From assembly GCA_020051075.1 (NCBI GenBank), contig JAGVJP010000011.1, forward strand, positions 1 through 64,000: 64,000 nt of DNA. Direction: 5' to 3'. Numbering within the stretch: position 1 is the first letter of the stretch; every line of letters starts with the position of its first letter. This stretch comes from Parachlamydiales bacterium. GTDB lineage: Bacteria > Chlamydiota > Chlamydiia > Chlamydiales > Parachlamydiaceae. This document shows positions 1 through 7,992 of the stretch, in pieces. The position numbers were made by a program, and so were the translations under genes. The notes below the pieces were generated by a model, which searched no databases, was not told the DNA's origin, and saw nothing but the letters and a program-made list of their open reading frames with translations.

Positions 1-130
1 GGAGTGGCATTTCGGCTGAGCCAAAGCCCCGGGGTTGCGATGCCGCCGGCGCCCTTATATTTCCTTCAATATTAGGGCGCCGGCGGCATCGCAACCCCGG
101 GGCTTTGGCTTCAGCCCAAATGCCGCTCCT
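1..130. repeat. Long GC-rich palindrome (GCCAAAGCCCCGGGGTTG family)
   Basis: Two arms of about 55 bases (1-55 and 74-130) are nearly exact reverse complements around an 18-base AT-rich loop. Both arms carry the core GCCAAAGCCCCGGGGTTG, followed by a GCGATGCCGCCGGCG extension that is specific to this copy. It lies just beyond the 3' end of the aldolase gene (stop at 148), so it could act as a terminator or mRNA-stabilising hairpin. The left arm may continue outside the window. The core recurs at 2825-2984 and inside pbpC at 32652-32713. Confidence 0.9.
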
Positions 131-147
131 GGTGCGTAAGGTGAGTT

Positions 148-1200
148 CTAAGCGACCGTGATCGAATGATCCAAATAGACATCCTGCACAGTATTTAGTA
201 ACAAGATCCCATCTTTCATCGGCTTCTGAAAGGCTTTTCGACCCGAAATCACCCCTGTCCCGCCAGCTCTTTTATTGATGATCGCAGTATGAGCGGCATC
301 GACGAGGTCATTTTTTCCCGATTCCCCACCAGAGTTAATCAATCCCATGCGTCCCATGTAGCAGTTAGCGACTTGATAACGAGTCAGATCTATAGGGTTG
401 TCTGTAGTCAATTTCTCGTATACCAGAGGGCTGGTCTTCCCAAATTTCAACGCTTGGAAGCCGCCATTATTGATCGGCTGCTTCTGCTTGATGATATCCG
501 CTTCAATGGTGACCCCAAGGTGATTGGCTTGGCCTGTCAAATCAGCGCTGAAAGAGTAATCTTTTCCTCCTTCTTTAAAAGCATCATTCCTCAGGTAGCA
601 CCATAAAACCGTCGCCATTCCTAATTCATGAGCACGCTGGAAGGCTAAACTCGTCTCTCGAATTTGATGATGCGACTCTTTTGAACCAAAATAGATGGTT
701 GCTCCGATCGCTGCCGCCCCCATCTCCCACGCCTGCTCAACTTGACCAAAATAGATCTGGTCGTAGGTGTTAGGATAGCTCAACAGTTCATTGTGGTTCA
801 GTTTGACGAGGAACGGGATTTTGTGCGCATATTTCCGGGCAACAGCGCCCAACAGGCCTAATGTTGAAGCCACAGCATTGCATCCCCCTTCAATCGCTAA
901 TTTAACGACATTTTCCGGATCAAAGTAATCAGGGTTGACTGCAAAGCTAGCGCCGGCCGAATGTTCAATTCCCTGATCGACAGGCAGAATAGATAAATAC
1001 CCTGTTCCGGCAAGCCGTCCAGTGTTGTAGATCTGAGATAAGCTTCTCAATACCTTCGGGGTGCGATCTGTTTGTGCAAACACCCGGTCGATGAAATCGG
1101 GGCCTGGAAGATAGAGTTTATCTTTGGAAATTGTCTGACAGCTGTGCTCCAGAAGCCCTTTAACACTATCTCCTAATAATTTTTGCAGTTTCTCTTGCAT
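148..1200 (-). CDS. fbaB: Class I fructose-bisphosphate aldolase (FbaB/DhnA type)
   Basis: This 350-residue protein matches the length and conserved blocks of the FbaB/DhnA Schiff-base aldolases, for example [16 protein letters not shown] and TVLWCYLRN, with the C-terminal [15 protein letters not shown] block. Such enzymes interconvert fructose 1,6-bisphosphate with dihydroxyacetone phosphate and glyceraldehyde 3-phosphate in the cytosol. The open frame extends 36 codons upstream, but the start at 1200 is preferred because GAGAGG lies just ahead of it and the upstream part overlaps the HAD gene. It is the last gene of a ROK kinase, HAD, aldolase operon with 13-base gaps, consistent with sugar-phosphate metabolism. 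A palindrome follows the stop codon. Confidence 0.93.
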   Translation of the reverse strand: MQEKLQKLLGDSVKGLLEHSCQTISKDKLYLPGPDFIDRVFAQTDRTPKVLRSLSQIYNTGRLAGTGYLSILPVDQGIEHSAGASFAVNPDYFDPENVVKLAIEGGCNAVASTLGLLGAVARKYAHKIPFLVKLNHNELLSYPNTYDQIYFGQVEQAWEMGAAAIGATIYFGSKESHHQIRETSLAFQRAHELGMATVLWCYLRNDAFKEGGKDYSFSADLTGQANHLGVTIEADIIKQKQPINNGGFQALKFGKTSPLVYEKLTTDNPIDLTRYQVANCYMGRMGLINSGGESGKNDLVDAAHTAIINKRAGGTGVISGRKAFQKPMKDGILLLNTVQDVYLDHSITVA

Positions 1201-1213
1201 AAACGAACCTCTC

Positions 1214-1825
1214 TTAAGCCTTAATGATTTTATAGAGGAGTGTTTTTGTCTCCTCCAACGATGTGTGATGAATCGCATGGAACCCATATTTTTCTGCAAT
1301 CTCAGCAAGCATCACACGGTCGTCGATGTAGATCACTTCATCGGGAGCAGCCTGTGTGCAATCAAGCGCTAAGCGTAGAATATCTAAATCGGGTTTCCGA
1401 AAATGAACATAAGCTGAACAGATAAAGAAATCGACAAATTCTTTCATATTAAAGCGACGGATCCGGTGATCCATCAATTCACGTCCTTCATTACTGACAA
1501 CGACAACTTTCAAGTTGAACTCGGATTTGACTTCCCGTATCCATGCCAGCATTTCCGGATGGGGCTTTGATTGGGCAAACATGAATTCCTTAAACGCTTC
1601 TCTTGAATAATCCCTCTTTTCATAGAAGACCGCGCGATCTAAATAAGTATCAAGGGATATTTTGCCAGTTTCATAAGTGTCAAATGTCAATGCATGACGT
1701 GCATTAAACTCCGTAAGGTCGAGTTTAAACAATTTTGAGGCCTCTTCCCTCGAATGGTGGTCCCACCCATTGGTCAATAGAACACCGCCTACATCTAAAA
1801 ACAATGTTGTGATCTTTTTCTTCAT
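1214..1825 (-). CDS. HAD-superfamily hydrolase
   Basis: The 203-residue protein begins with FLDVGGVLL, a variant of HAD motif I that keeps the nucleophile Asp but has Gly at the usual second Asp position. VVVVSNEG matches motif II and YIDDR near residue 170 matches motif IV; the Lys of FRKPDLD supplies motif III. This resembles HAD subfamily IA (phosphatase or epoxide-hydrolase N-terminal-like) proteins. The start at 1825 follows GAGGAGAGA at good spacing. It sits between the ROK kinase and the aldolase in one operon, so a sugar-phosphate or related substrate is plausible. The substrate cannot be told from sequence. Confidence 0.82.
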   Translation of the reverse strand: MKKKITTLFLDVGGVLLTNGWDHHSREEASKLFKLDLTEFNARHALTFDTYETGKISLDTYLDRAVFYEKRDYSREAFKEFMFAQSKPHPEMLAWIREVKSEFNLKVVVVSNEGRELMDHRIRRFNMKEFVDFFICSAYVHFRKPDLDILRLALDCTQAAPDEVIYIDDRVMLAEIAEKYGFHAIHHTSLEETKTLLYKIIKA

Positions 1826-1838
1826 TAGGTCTCTCCTC

Positions 1839-2801
1839 TTAGTGAAATAGCATTGCGGCTGAACCAACCACCCCTGCTTCTTTTGTCAATGAAGCGACAA
1901 CAACTTCGAGTTTATTTGTCGCTGCTTTCAGAGCATATTGCCGTACGCCTTGATCGACATCAGCAACGAGTTCCGGCAATCCGTCGACCACTCCTCCGCC
2001 AAGAATTAACCGTTGAGGGTTGAGGACATTCACGATACCTGCACATCCAATCACCAACGCTTGTTTTGCCTGTGCGATCACCTGTCCTGCTAGCTTGTCC
2101 CCTCGATGATACGCATCGACAACTAACTTGGCAGAAATGATGTGACCATTTTCTTCAGCAAGCGCAAGGAGCGGTTGAGCAAGCTCTTTAGGAGATTGCG
2201 AAATAAGTTCTTTTGCCCTTGCGGCTAATCCCCATCCGCCAGCAAACGCCTCCATACAGCCCAAATTTCCACACGTGCACCTTGGACCTTTGAAATCGAC
2301 TGAAAGATGTCCCACTTCTCCAAACGTATTGCTAAACCCTGAAATCAGCTCTCCATTGATCACCACACCGCTACCGATTCCTGTTCCAATAAAGAGGCAC
2401 ACAAGGTGTTGACAACCTTTTCCAGCGCCATAGAGCCATTCTCCATAGGTGATCACTCGAACATCATTGTCAATATGGACTGGAAGTTTTAACATCCTTT
2501 CCAAGTAACTTTTCAATGGCACTTGATGCCAATTCAAATTAGGGGCAAAAATGACAGTGCCTGTCGTCCGCTCGATCTGTGCAGCGACGCCGATACCCAC
2601 CCCAAGAACTGGGGTATTCGCTTGCTGCAGCAATTGTGTAATTCCTTCAACTAACTGACGTTGAACATTTTCAGCTCCCTTTTCGACTTGCAGGCGGAGC
2701 CGATGGTGGATTGTGCCTCGGTTATCGACAACGCCCATTTCTATCTTTGTGCCGCCTAAATCAACACCAACGGCATAGCGTAGAGGAGAATATGTCACCA
2801 T
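1839..2801 (-). CDS. ROK-family sugar kinase (glucokinase-like)
   Basis: The 320-residue protein shows the ROK kinase pattern: an N-terminal phosphate-binding loop VGVDLGGTKIEMG (residues 11-23), HIDNDV with the probable catalytic Asp near residue 111, FIGTGIGSG, and the zinc-binding CTCGNLGCMEA (175-185). The GEVGHLSVDF block contains the His typical of sugar kinases. ROK proteins with no DNA-binding N-terminus are usually glucokinases or N-acetylhexosamine kinases. It is the first gene of the operon with the HAD hydrolase and aldolase. Only 23 bases separate its start from a 160-bp palindrome, so its promoter must lie within or beyond that element. Confidence 0.9.
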   Translation of the reverse strand: MVTYSPLRYAVGVDLGGTKIEMGVVDNRGTIHHRLRLQVEKGAENVQRQLVEGITQLLQQANTPVLGVGIGVAAQIERTTGTVIFAPNLNWHQVPLKSYLERMLKLPVHIDNDVRVITYGEWLYGAGKGCQHLVCLFIGTGIGSGVVINGELISGFSNTFGEVGHLSVDFKGPRCTCGNLGCMEAFAGGWGLAARAKELISQSPKELAQPLLALAEENGHIISAKLVVDAYHRGDKLAGQVIAQAKQALVIGCAGIVNVLNPQRLILGGGVVDGLPELVADVDQGVRQYALKAATNKLEVVVASLTKEAGVVGSAAMLFH

Positions 2802-2824
2802 ACGTTTAAACCTTAATCAAATTA

Positions 2825-2984
2825 TACCGGCATCTAGTTGAAATTACCCACCTGGACTGCGCCAAAGCCCCGGGGTTGAACGATCGTAAATCACCCAATG
2901 TTAAGTCAATAGGGGTGATTTACGATCGTTCAACCCCGGGGCTTTGGCGCAGTCCAGGTGGGTAATTTCAACTAGATGCCAGTA
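2825..2984. repeat. 160-bp near-perfect palindrome between divergent genes
   Basis: Arms 2825-2896 and 2913-2984 (72 bases each) are reverse complements with about one visible mismatch, around a 16-base loop. Each arm carries GCCAAAGCCCCGGGGTTG and continues outward through GCAGTCCAGGTGGGTAAT to CAACTAGATGCC. It fills most of the 248-bp gap between the ROK kinase gene (minus) and the HdeD-like gene (plus). The outer part of one arm recurs as a single half element inside pbpC at 32652-32713. Confidence 0.95.
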
Positions 2985-3049
2985 TTCTATATATACAAGA
3001 AATCCCAAGAATATTATAGATAAATTTATCAGAAGACAAGGAGCATAAC

Positions 3050-3592
3050 ATGGATTCACTAAAAAATCATCGTACCCTATTATTTGTTGAAGGGATTCTC
3101 TTCACTATCTTAGGATTTTTTGCTGTGGCTTTGCCTGGAATCTCGACGTTAAGTGCAGAGATCTTTATCGGATGGCTTTTGATCATCTCTGGAGCGATAC
3201 AACTCTATAGAACGTTTAAAATGCGCGAAACTGAAGGATTTGCCGGTTCGCTCATCGTCGGACTGCTCTATATGATCTTCGGGATCCTCCTCATTCTTTT
3301 CCCTATCGCAGGAATCTACTCTCTAACAGCTTTGCTGATTTTCTTCTTTGCTGCTGAGGGGATCGCTAAAATTTTCTTAGGCTTTCAATTCCGCTCAGTC
3401 AAGCCTTGGGGATGGTTTATCGTCAACGGTGTCATCGCATTGCTGTTAGCTCTCGTCATCTGGTGGGGATGGCCTGCAACGGCTCTTTGGACTCTTGGAA
3501 TGCTTGTGGGAATCAACCTGATTTTCTTTGGAGTATCCTTGATTTCTTTGGCGTTGGCTCTGCCAAAGAATGACGAACCACCAAAACAATAG
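3050..3592 (+). CDS. HdeD-family (DUF308) membrane protein
   Basis: The 180-residue protein consists almost entirely of about six hydrophobic segments separated by short loops, with the ISGAIQLYRTFKMRE and LLYMIFGILLILFP blocks typical of HdeD/DUF308 proteins. In Escherichia coli HdeD is an inner-membrane protein linked to acid resistance; the role here is not shown by sequence. AAGGAG lies 8 bases before the ATG. The 57 bases upstream, after the palindrome, are AT-rich and probably hold the promoter. It is a single-gene unit, divergent from the sugar operon. Confidence 0.85.
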   Translation: MDSLKNHRTLLFVEGILFTILGFFAVALPGISTLSAEIFIGWLLIISGAIQLYRTFKMRETEGFAGSLIVGLLYMIFGILLILFPIAGIYSLTALLIFFFAAEGIAKIFLGFQFRSVKPWGWFIVNGVIALLLALVIWWGWPATALWTLGMLVGINLIFFGVSLISLALALPKNDEPPKQ

Positions 3593-3595
3593 ACA

Positions 3596-3690
3596 GAATG
3601 CAAACATCTGTGAGTGCAGATTGGTCCTTTGCGTCTTTGCGTTTAATAAAAGCTATGGTCAATGCTGCACTCACAGACGTTAATCTCAGA
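3596..3690. repeat. Inverted repeat with CTGTGAGTGCAG word plus CGCAAAG words
   Basis: Directly after the HdeD-like stop codon, CTGTGAGTGCAG near 3609 pairs with CTGCACTCACAG near 3665. The loop between them carries TTTGCGTCTTTGCG, the reverse complement of the CGCAAAG words seen elsewhere in the window. The left half, about 35 bases, recurs almost unchanged at 40506-40540, and a shorter copy lies at 5194-5222. Position and symmetry suggest a transcript-end hairpin shared with the convergent gene. Confidence 0.75.
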
Positions 3691-3734
3691 ACTTTTGAGT
3701 TTTTGCACCTTTGCGTTGGGGAGAGATTTGCCTC

Positions 3735-5093
3735 TCACTGTGACATTTTCCAGGCTTGCATCCCCCCGCGCAAATTGAAAACTGAGGTGAATCCCGCTTT
3801 TTTTAGTAGGGAAGCCCCTGTTGAAGCCCTCATGCCGCTCCTGCAAAGAAGAACAGTTGGAGACTCTTTATTCAATTCGGTAATTCTATTCTCCAATTCG
3901 TCAAGTTCCATGTGAAGAGCCTGAGGGATGTGTCCTGCTTCCCATTCTTCATCTGTACGGACATCGACGACGACTGGAAGCACCTCTCCGATTTTTTGAT
4001 CGATGCGATTGGGATCCATCATCGCAAAAGAAGAGAGGGAGCTCTCCTTTGGATCAAAAAGAATGATCGAAATCTCTTGGTCAAACCCTATCATATGCAG
4101 CATGTTGACCACTTCTGGCATGATGTGTGTATTCTCTGTGACAATGCCAATGGGTTGCTCTTCAGGCAGAAAATGTCCAGCCCAATGGTGAAATGTCTGT
4201 GAAAAAGGGATGTTCAGTGATCCGGGGAGATGAGAAATAGCAAATCCTTCAGGGAGTCGGATGTCAACGAGAAACAGGTCGCTCCGTTTTTGGATCTGCG
4301 GATCAAACAATTGGGCTTTCAATGAGCTCATCAACGGAGGACCTTGAACATTGATTTTTTTCAGCTTCTTAAAATAACGGGGAACTGGAGGCAGTCCCCT
4401 CAACACCCCTTCAATCCACTCCTCTTCGCTGATCTGATTCATGTATCGATTGTATCGTCTTTCATATCCCATGGTTGAGGTTTCAGCACCGCTTAAACTC
4501 TTCCCACATAAAGAGCCTGAACCATGACCAGGCAAGATCTCGACGAAATCGGGCAATGATCCTAAGACATCGAACAAGCTGTGATAGAGTTTTTTTGCTA
4601 AAAGCCGACTCTCCTTCTCTCCTAGGAGATCGGGCCTGCCAACAGATTCCACAAAGAGGCAGTCGCCACTGAAGAGGAACCATGGAGACTCTTGGCTCCT
4701 GCTCTCGTCATAACACACCCAACACAAGTGCTCTGGAGTATGCCCAGGAGTATGCAGTGCCTCAAGACGAATTTTCCCAAAGAAAAGTTTGTCTCCATGT
4801 TGAACTTGATGATCTGCATAATGTGGAACCCATTCTTTCCCGCCCATGCCAGAACAGTGGATGATAGGTTTGTCATTGAGTTGGTGCTTGAGTTCCCGCG
4901 CACCAGAAACGAAGTCAGCATGGACATGTGTCTCAAGAATATCTGTGATATTGAGTCCCTCTTCTTGGGCTTTAACAATGTAGGGAACAACCTGGCGAGT
5001 GGGGTCGACGACAACAGCCCTCTTAGACTCTTTGTCTCCTAAGATATATGAATTAATCCCTAACCCGGGTGTGAGAATGCGATGTAGATACAT
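3735..5093 (-). CDS. MBL-fold / rhodanese protein (persulfide dioxygenase type)
   Basis: The 452-residue protein has an N-terminal metallo-beta-lactamase domain (about 1-230) with THVHADF (His56, His58, Asp60) and the later TPGHTPEH and LPGHG metal ligands, as in ETHE1-type persulfide dioxygenases. Two rhodanese-like domains follow: one near 255-350 without an active-site Cys, and one near 365-452 with LLCRSGMRA (Cys417). This architecture is known for sulfide or persulfide detoxification enzymes that oxidise glutathione persulfide and transfer sulfur. It is encoded alone, divergent from the omcA-like gene. The first ATG of the conserved MBL fold is used as the start. Confidence 0.9.
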   Translation of the reverse strand: MYLHRILTPGLGINSYILGDKESKRAVVVDPTRQVVPYIVKAQEEGLNITDILETHVHADFVSGARELKHQLNDKPIIHCSGMGGKEWVPHYADHQVQHGDKLFFGKIRLEALHTPGHTPEHLCWVCYDESRSQESPWFLFSGDCLFVESVGRPDLLGEKESRLLAKKLYHSLFDVLGSLPDFVEILPGHGSGSLCGKSLSGAETSTMGYERRYNRYMNQISEEEWIEGVLRGLPPVPRYFKKLKKINVQGPPLMSSLKAQLFDPQIQKRSDLFLVDIRLPEGFAISHLPGSLNIPFSQTFHHWAGHFLPEEQPIGIVTENTHIMPEVVNMLHMIGFDQEISIILFDPKESSLSSFAMMDPNRIDQKIGEVLPVVVDVRTDEEWEAGHIPQALHMELDELENRITELNKESPTVLLCRSGMRASTGASLLKKAGFTSVFNLRGGMQAWKMSQ

Positions 5094-5632
5094 GAAAAAC
5101 TGTCCTTTTTTTGTCGTTATACCACATTGCTATTTCCAGAAAGAATAAAAAAGATTCGTAACTATTCACGTCTCTCCCTTTTCGTGCCTGTGCTGCTGAC
5201 GTCTGTGAGTACAGCATGGTCCAGGCTCAGGATCCTACGCAACTGCGCCGATTTAACTTAAAAAACCACCCCAGAACAACTCTTAAAATGGTTTTTGAGC
5301 TCATTTACAAATCAGGATCCGAAAAAAATTCTTCTCTGTCTTCATTTCTTCATAAATATTCACAAAAAATGAGTGGTTTTTTATTTTTTCTAAAATTTTT
5401 TATCTTGCTTATTTTCAGTATCTTGAAAGAATTTTTTTGACAAATTTTCGTATCAATTCAAAATTCTTCTGGAACAAATATTTCCCAACGCGTATTTAAA
5501 GGTGGTAAATCCTTTTTGTTAATCGGCTCTTAACCACATGCCAAACATGTATAGCCGGTCTAAAGGGTAATTGAAAACGGAACAAATGATCTGTTGATAT
5601 CCTTAAACCAAAACTCTAACAGGAGTGTTCGT
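5094..5632. other. 539-bp intergenic region upstream of the omcA-like gene
   Basis: This gap separates the divergent MBL/rhodanese and omcA-like genes. It holds a third copy of the CTGTGAG word (GTCTGTGAGTACAG near 5200) and long AT-rich stretches. A TTGACA at 5437-5442 is the best -35-like hexamer for the omc genes, but no good -10 lies at 17 bases. A 74-codon open frame at 5216-5440 has no ribosome-binding site or protein-like composition and is not called a gene. Confidence 0.6.
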
Positions 5633-5824
5633 ATGAAAAAATTATTAGGCTTAGGCACTATGGCAGCTTTACTATTATCTTTGTCAAGCTGTTGCTGTGA
5701 TCGCGATCCATGTTGCGATGCATGTCCTCCAAGACCACGTTGCTGTGAAGCAAGACCTTGCTGCCCACAACCATGTGCTCCAACTTGTCAACCAAGATAT
5801 TACGACAACAACTGCTGCTATTAA
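5633..5824 (+). CDS. omcA: Small cysteine-rich outer-membrane lipoprotein (OmcA-like)
   Basis: The 63-residue protein starts MKKLLGLGTMAALLLSLSSC, a lipoprotein signal ending in the lipobox LSSC; the mature part is dominated by Cys and Pro (CCCDRDPCC, CPPRPRCC, CCPQPCAPTC). Chlamydial OmcA is a similarly small Cys-rich lipoprotein cross-linked by disulfides in the elementary-body envelope and encoded just before omcB, the same order as here. The start at 5633 is chosen over an upstream in-frame ATG because AGGAG precedes it by seven bases and the signal peptide begins there. Homology rests on composition, size and position; alignable sequence is short. Confidence 0.85.
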   Translation: MKKLLGLGTMAALLLSLSSCCCDRDPCCDACPPRPRCCEARPCCPQPCAPTCQPRYYDNNCCY

Positions 5825-5844
5825 TAGCAATCTATTCTTTAGAT

Positions 5845-5942
5845 ATTGCAAGGGGATCTTCCCCTTGCAATCTAGTGAGAAGTTCTCAGAAAATCATGAC
5901 AAACTTTGTATCTAAGAGTTTGTCATTACTTTCTGAGAACTT
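5845..5942 (+). promoter_or_regulatory. Two consecutive hairpins between omcA-like and omcB-like genes
   Basis: A perfect 12-bp stem (ATTGCAAGGGGA with TCCCCTTGCAAT, 5845-5871) is followed by a longer hairpin. The second has an outer 13-bp stem, 5880-5892 with 5930-5942, and an inner 10-bp stem, ATGACAAACT with AGTTTGTCAT. Neither is followed by a T run, so they look less like intrinsic terminators than RNA processing, stability or attenuation structures setting the ratio of the two envelope proteins. That role is inference. Confidence 0.7.
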
Positions 5943-6076
5943 GGGGACAATGAAAACAGCTTGATCTTTACAATTTCGCAAGGAAAACAAGTAAGTTCTC
6001 AAAAGATACTATTAGTACTCAGATGATGAGTCAACAAAATCTTCAAAGAAAACAGACCTAAACTAAGGAGACTTTA

Positions 6077-7930
6077 ATGAAAAAACAACTGGGAATCTTA
6101 GCCTCGTTGCTTTTATTGGGTGTTTCAGCACTTCTTTGGACAGGTTGTAATAAATGCAACTCGTCCTGCAAAGATAGTAATATTTGCGAGCCCATATGTG
6201 AGCCTTGCAGACCTATCTGTCCTCCACGGCCATGCCCTCCTCCATGCGCGGAGCCATGCAGACCATGTCCTCCTCCATGCTGCGATGAGCCATGCAGACC
6301 ATGTCCTCCTCCATGCGCGGTGCCATGCAGACCATGTCCTCCTCCATGTTGCGAAGAGCCATGCAGACCTTGCCCTCCTCCATGTCCTCCTCGATGCGCG
6401 GAGCCATGCAGACCTTGCCCTCCTCCATGTCCTCCTCGATGCGCGGAGCCATGCAGACCTTGCCCTCCTCCATGTCCTCCTCCATGTTGCGAAGAGCCAT
6501 GCAGACCTTGCCCTCCTCCATGTCCTCCACCATGCCCATCAAGATGTGCAGCTCCGCTTAAGCCATGTGAACATGGTCCACAAGGAGAATGCGGTTGCAA
6601 TGGTGTCGTAGTGCGGGCAAAAAACCCAAATATGTGTATGCTCGGCGATCAATATCCTCTAGATATTGAAGTTAGCGCATGCCATGACGTGTGCGAAGTG
6701 ATCATTACAACAACTTTACCAGATGGTGTATCCTATGCAAGAGGAAATCCTGAGCCTAAAGTTGAAGGACAGACTTTAACATGGACACTTGGACACATTG
6801 CTAGAGGACAATGTCTAACAATGAGAGTCTGGTTAAGATGCGAGCGCGAAGGCGATCTTTGCACATGTTTCTGCGTGAAAGCAACACCAGTTGCCTTCTG
6901 TGCACTCCTCTGTGCTAAACCAGTTCTTGTTTGTGAAAAATGCGGACCAGAAGAAGCCTGTTTAGGAGATCCAATCCACTATACTATTACTGTGACAAAC
7001 ATTGGTACTTGCACAGCTCAAGAAGTGGTATTGAGAGATATTCTCCCAGAAGGAGTAGAACACAGCAGCGGGCAGAAAACAATCACTTTCAACCTTGGTT
7101 GCCTAGAGCCTTGCCAAACTAAGAAAGTTAACTTGTGCGCAACAGCAGTAAAACGTGGCGAATGGTGCAACACTGCTCTCGTCACAGCATGTAATGCTAA
7201 CCAGACATCATGCGAAGCATGCACATGCATCGCTTGCTGCCAAATGGAATGTAACAAAGTTGGACCAAAAGAAGTTCCTGTTGGACAAAATGCAGATTAC
7301 CAAATCACTGTGACAAACACAGGTGATAAGACTCTGCATGAAGTTGTCGTAACAGACATGGCTCCATCGACAACATCCATTGTTTCTGCACAAGGAGCTA
7401 ACATTTCCGGCAAACAGGCTATATGGAAACTGCGTGAATTAAAAGCAGGCGAAAAAGTAACGTTCAACCTAACGTTGACAACTTGCACACCTGGCTTCTT
7501 CACTAACAGAGTTCATGCAACTAACTGCGAAGGATGCAACGCTTGCTGCGAATTCGGTACACATTGGAAAGGACGTCCTGCCCTCGATTATTGCATCGAG
7601 ACATCAGACAATCCAATCTGTATTGGAGAAACAACTCGTCTCAAAATCTCATTGACTAACAAAGGTCAAGAGTATGATTCAAATGTATACGTCACCGTCA
7701 ATCTCCCTAGCGAACTAGAAGTTGTCAGCACATCAGGTGCTTCAACAGCTAAGGTGAATGGCCAGACAGTCACTTTTGGACCATTTGAGAATCTTGCTCC
7801 TCGTCAAACTTTAGAATACTATGTCACCGTTAAAGCCAATGGCCGCGGCGACCTACGTCCTAAAATTCAAGTAACTTCGGATTTCATCAAAAATCCAATT
7901 ACTCAAGAAGAGAGCTTGATTGTTAACTAA
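6077..7930 (+). CDS. omcB: Large cysteine-rich outer-membrane protein (OmcB-like)
   Basis: The 617-residue protein has an N-terminal hydrophobic export signal, then a long segment (about residues 35-160) of repeated EPCRPCPPPC units. The rest (about 175-617) contains several conserved-repeat (DUF11-type) beta domains with ITVTNIGTCTAQEVVLRDILPEGV and ITVTNTGDKTLHEVVVTDMAP-like units and many Cys pairs. This is the OmcB (60-kDa Cys-rich protein) architecture, a periplasmic or surface disulfide-linked protein of chlamydial elementary bodies. The Cys-Pro repeat block is much longer than the short basic N-terminus of Chlamydia OmcB. AAGGAG precedes the ATG. TGC near residue 24 could be a lipid-attachment Cys, but the Trp before it makes the lipobox poor. 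Confidence 0.92.
   Translation: MKKQLGILASLLLLGVSALLWTGCNKCNSSCKDSNICEPICEPCRPICPPRPCPPPCAEPCRPCPPPCCDEPCRPCPPPCAVPCRPCPPPCCEEPCRPCPPPCPPRCAEPCRPCPPPCPPRCAEPCRPCPPPCPPPCCEEPCRPCPPPCPPPCPSRCAAPLKPCEHGPQGECGCNGVVVRAKNPNMCMLGDQYPLDIEVSACHDVCEVIITTTLPDGVSYARGNPEPKVEGQTLTWTLGHIARGQCLTMRVWLRCEREGDLCTCFCVKATPVAFCALLCAKPVLVCEKCGPEEACLGDPIHYTITVTNIGTCTAQEVVLRDILPEGVEHSSGQKTITFNLGCLEPCQTKKVNLCATAVKRGEWCNTALVTACNANQTSCEACTCIACCQMECNKVGPKEVPVGQNADYQITVTNTGDKTLHEVVVTDMAPSTTSIVSAQGANISGKQAIWKLRELKAGEKVTFNLTLTTCTPGFFTNRVHATNCEGCNACCEFGTHWKGRPALDYCIETSDNPICIGETTRLKISLTNKGQEYDSNVYVTVNLPSELEVVSTSGASTAKVNGQTVTFGPFENLAPRQTLEYYVTVKANGRGDLRPKIQVTSDFIKNPITQEESLIVN
6200..6545 (+). repeat. In-frame tandem repeats coding Cys-Pro-rich units in omcB
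   Basis: Units built from GAGCCATGCAGACC followed by several copies of CCTCCTCCATG-type words repeat about seven times, with variable spacers such as GCGCGG or TTGCGAA. All variants keep the frame and encode EPCRPCPPPC with optional CPPRCA, CPPPCCE or AVP inserts. Near-identical 60-base units at about 6355-6475 show recent unit duplication. Long antisense and alternative-frame open frames across this block are by-products of the repeat. Confidence 0.9.
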
Positions 7931-7959
7931 TTAGAAACTCAAGTTTCTAGCAGTTGCAA

Positions 7960-7992
7960 GGCAGGTCCCCTACGGGGGACCTGCCTTTTTTA
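7960..7992 (+). terminator. Rho-independent terminator after the omcB-like gene
   Basis: An 11-bp perfect GC-rich stem, GGCAGGTCCCC with GGGGACCTGCC, around a TACG loop is followed by a run of six T. It starts 30 bases after the OmcB stop codon and reaches the end of the convergent downstream gene. Confidence 0.93.

Noticed and set aside
3826-3848. Match ATGCCGCTCCTG between the MBL/rhodanese gene and the end of the palindrome at 1-130
   Set aside because: Only 12 bases match with no symmetry or core sequence, so it is likely chance.
5216-5440. 74-codon plus-strand frame before the omcA-like gene
   Set aside because: Low-complexity, T-rich end, no ribosome-binding site; overlaps likely promoter sequence.
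6058-6600. Long antisense open frame and two alternative-frame proteins across the omcB repeat block
   Set aside because: They arise from the periodic Cys-Pro coding repeat, have repetitive His/Gly or Met/Glu composition, and lack ribosome-binding sites; the OmcB frame is clearly the real one.
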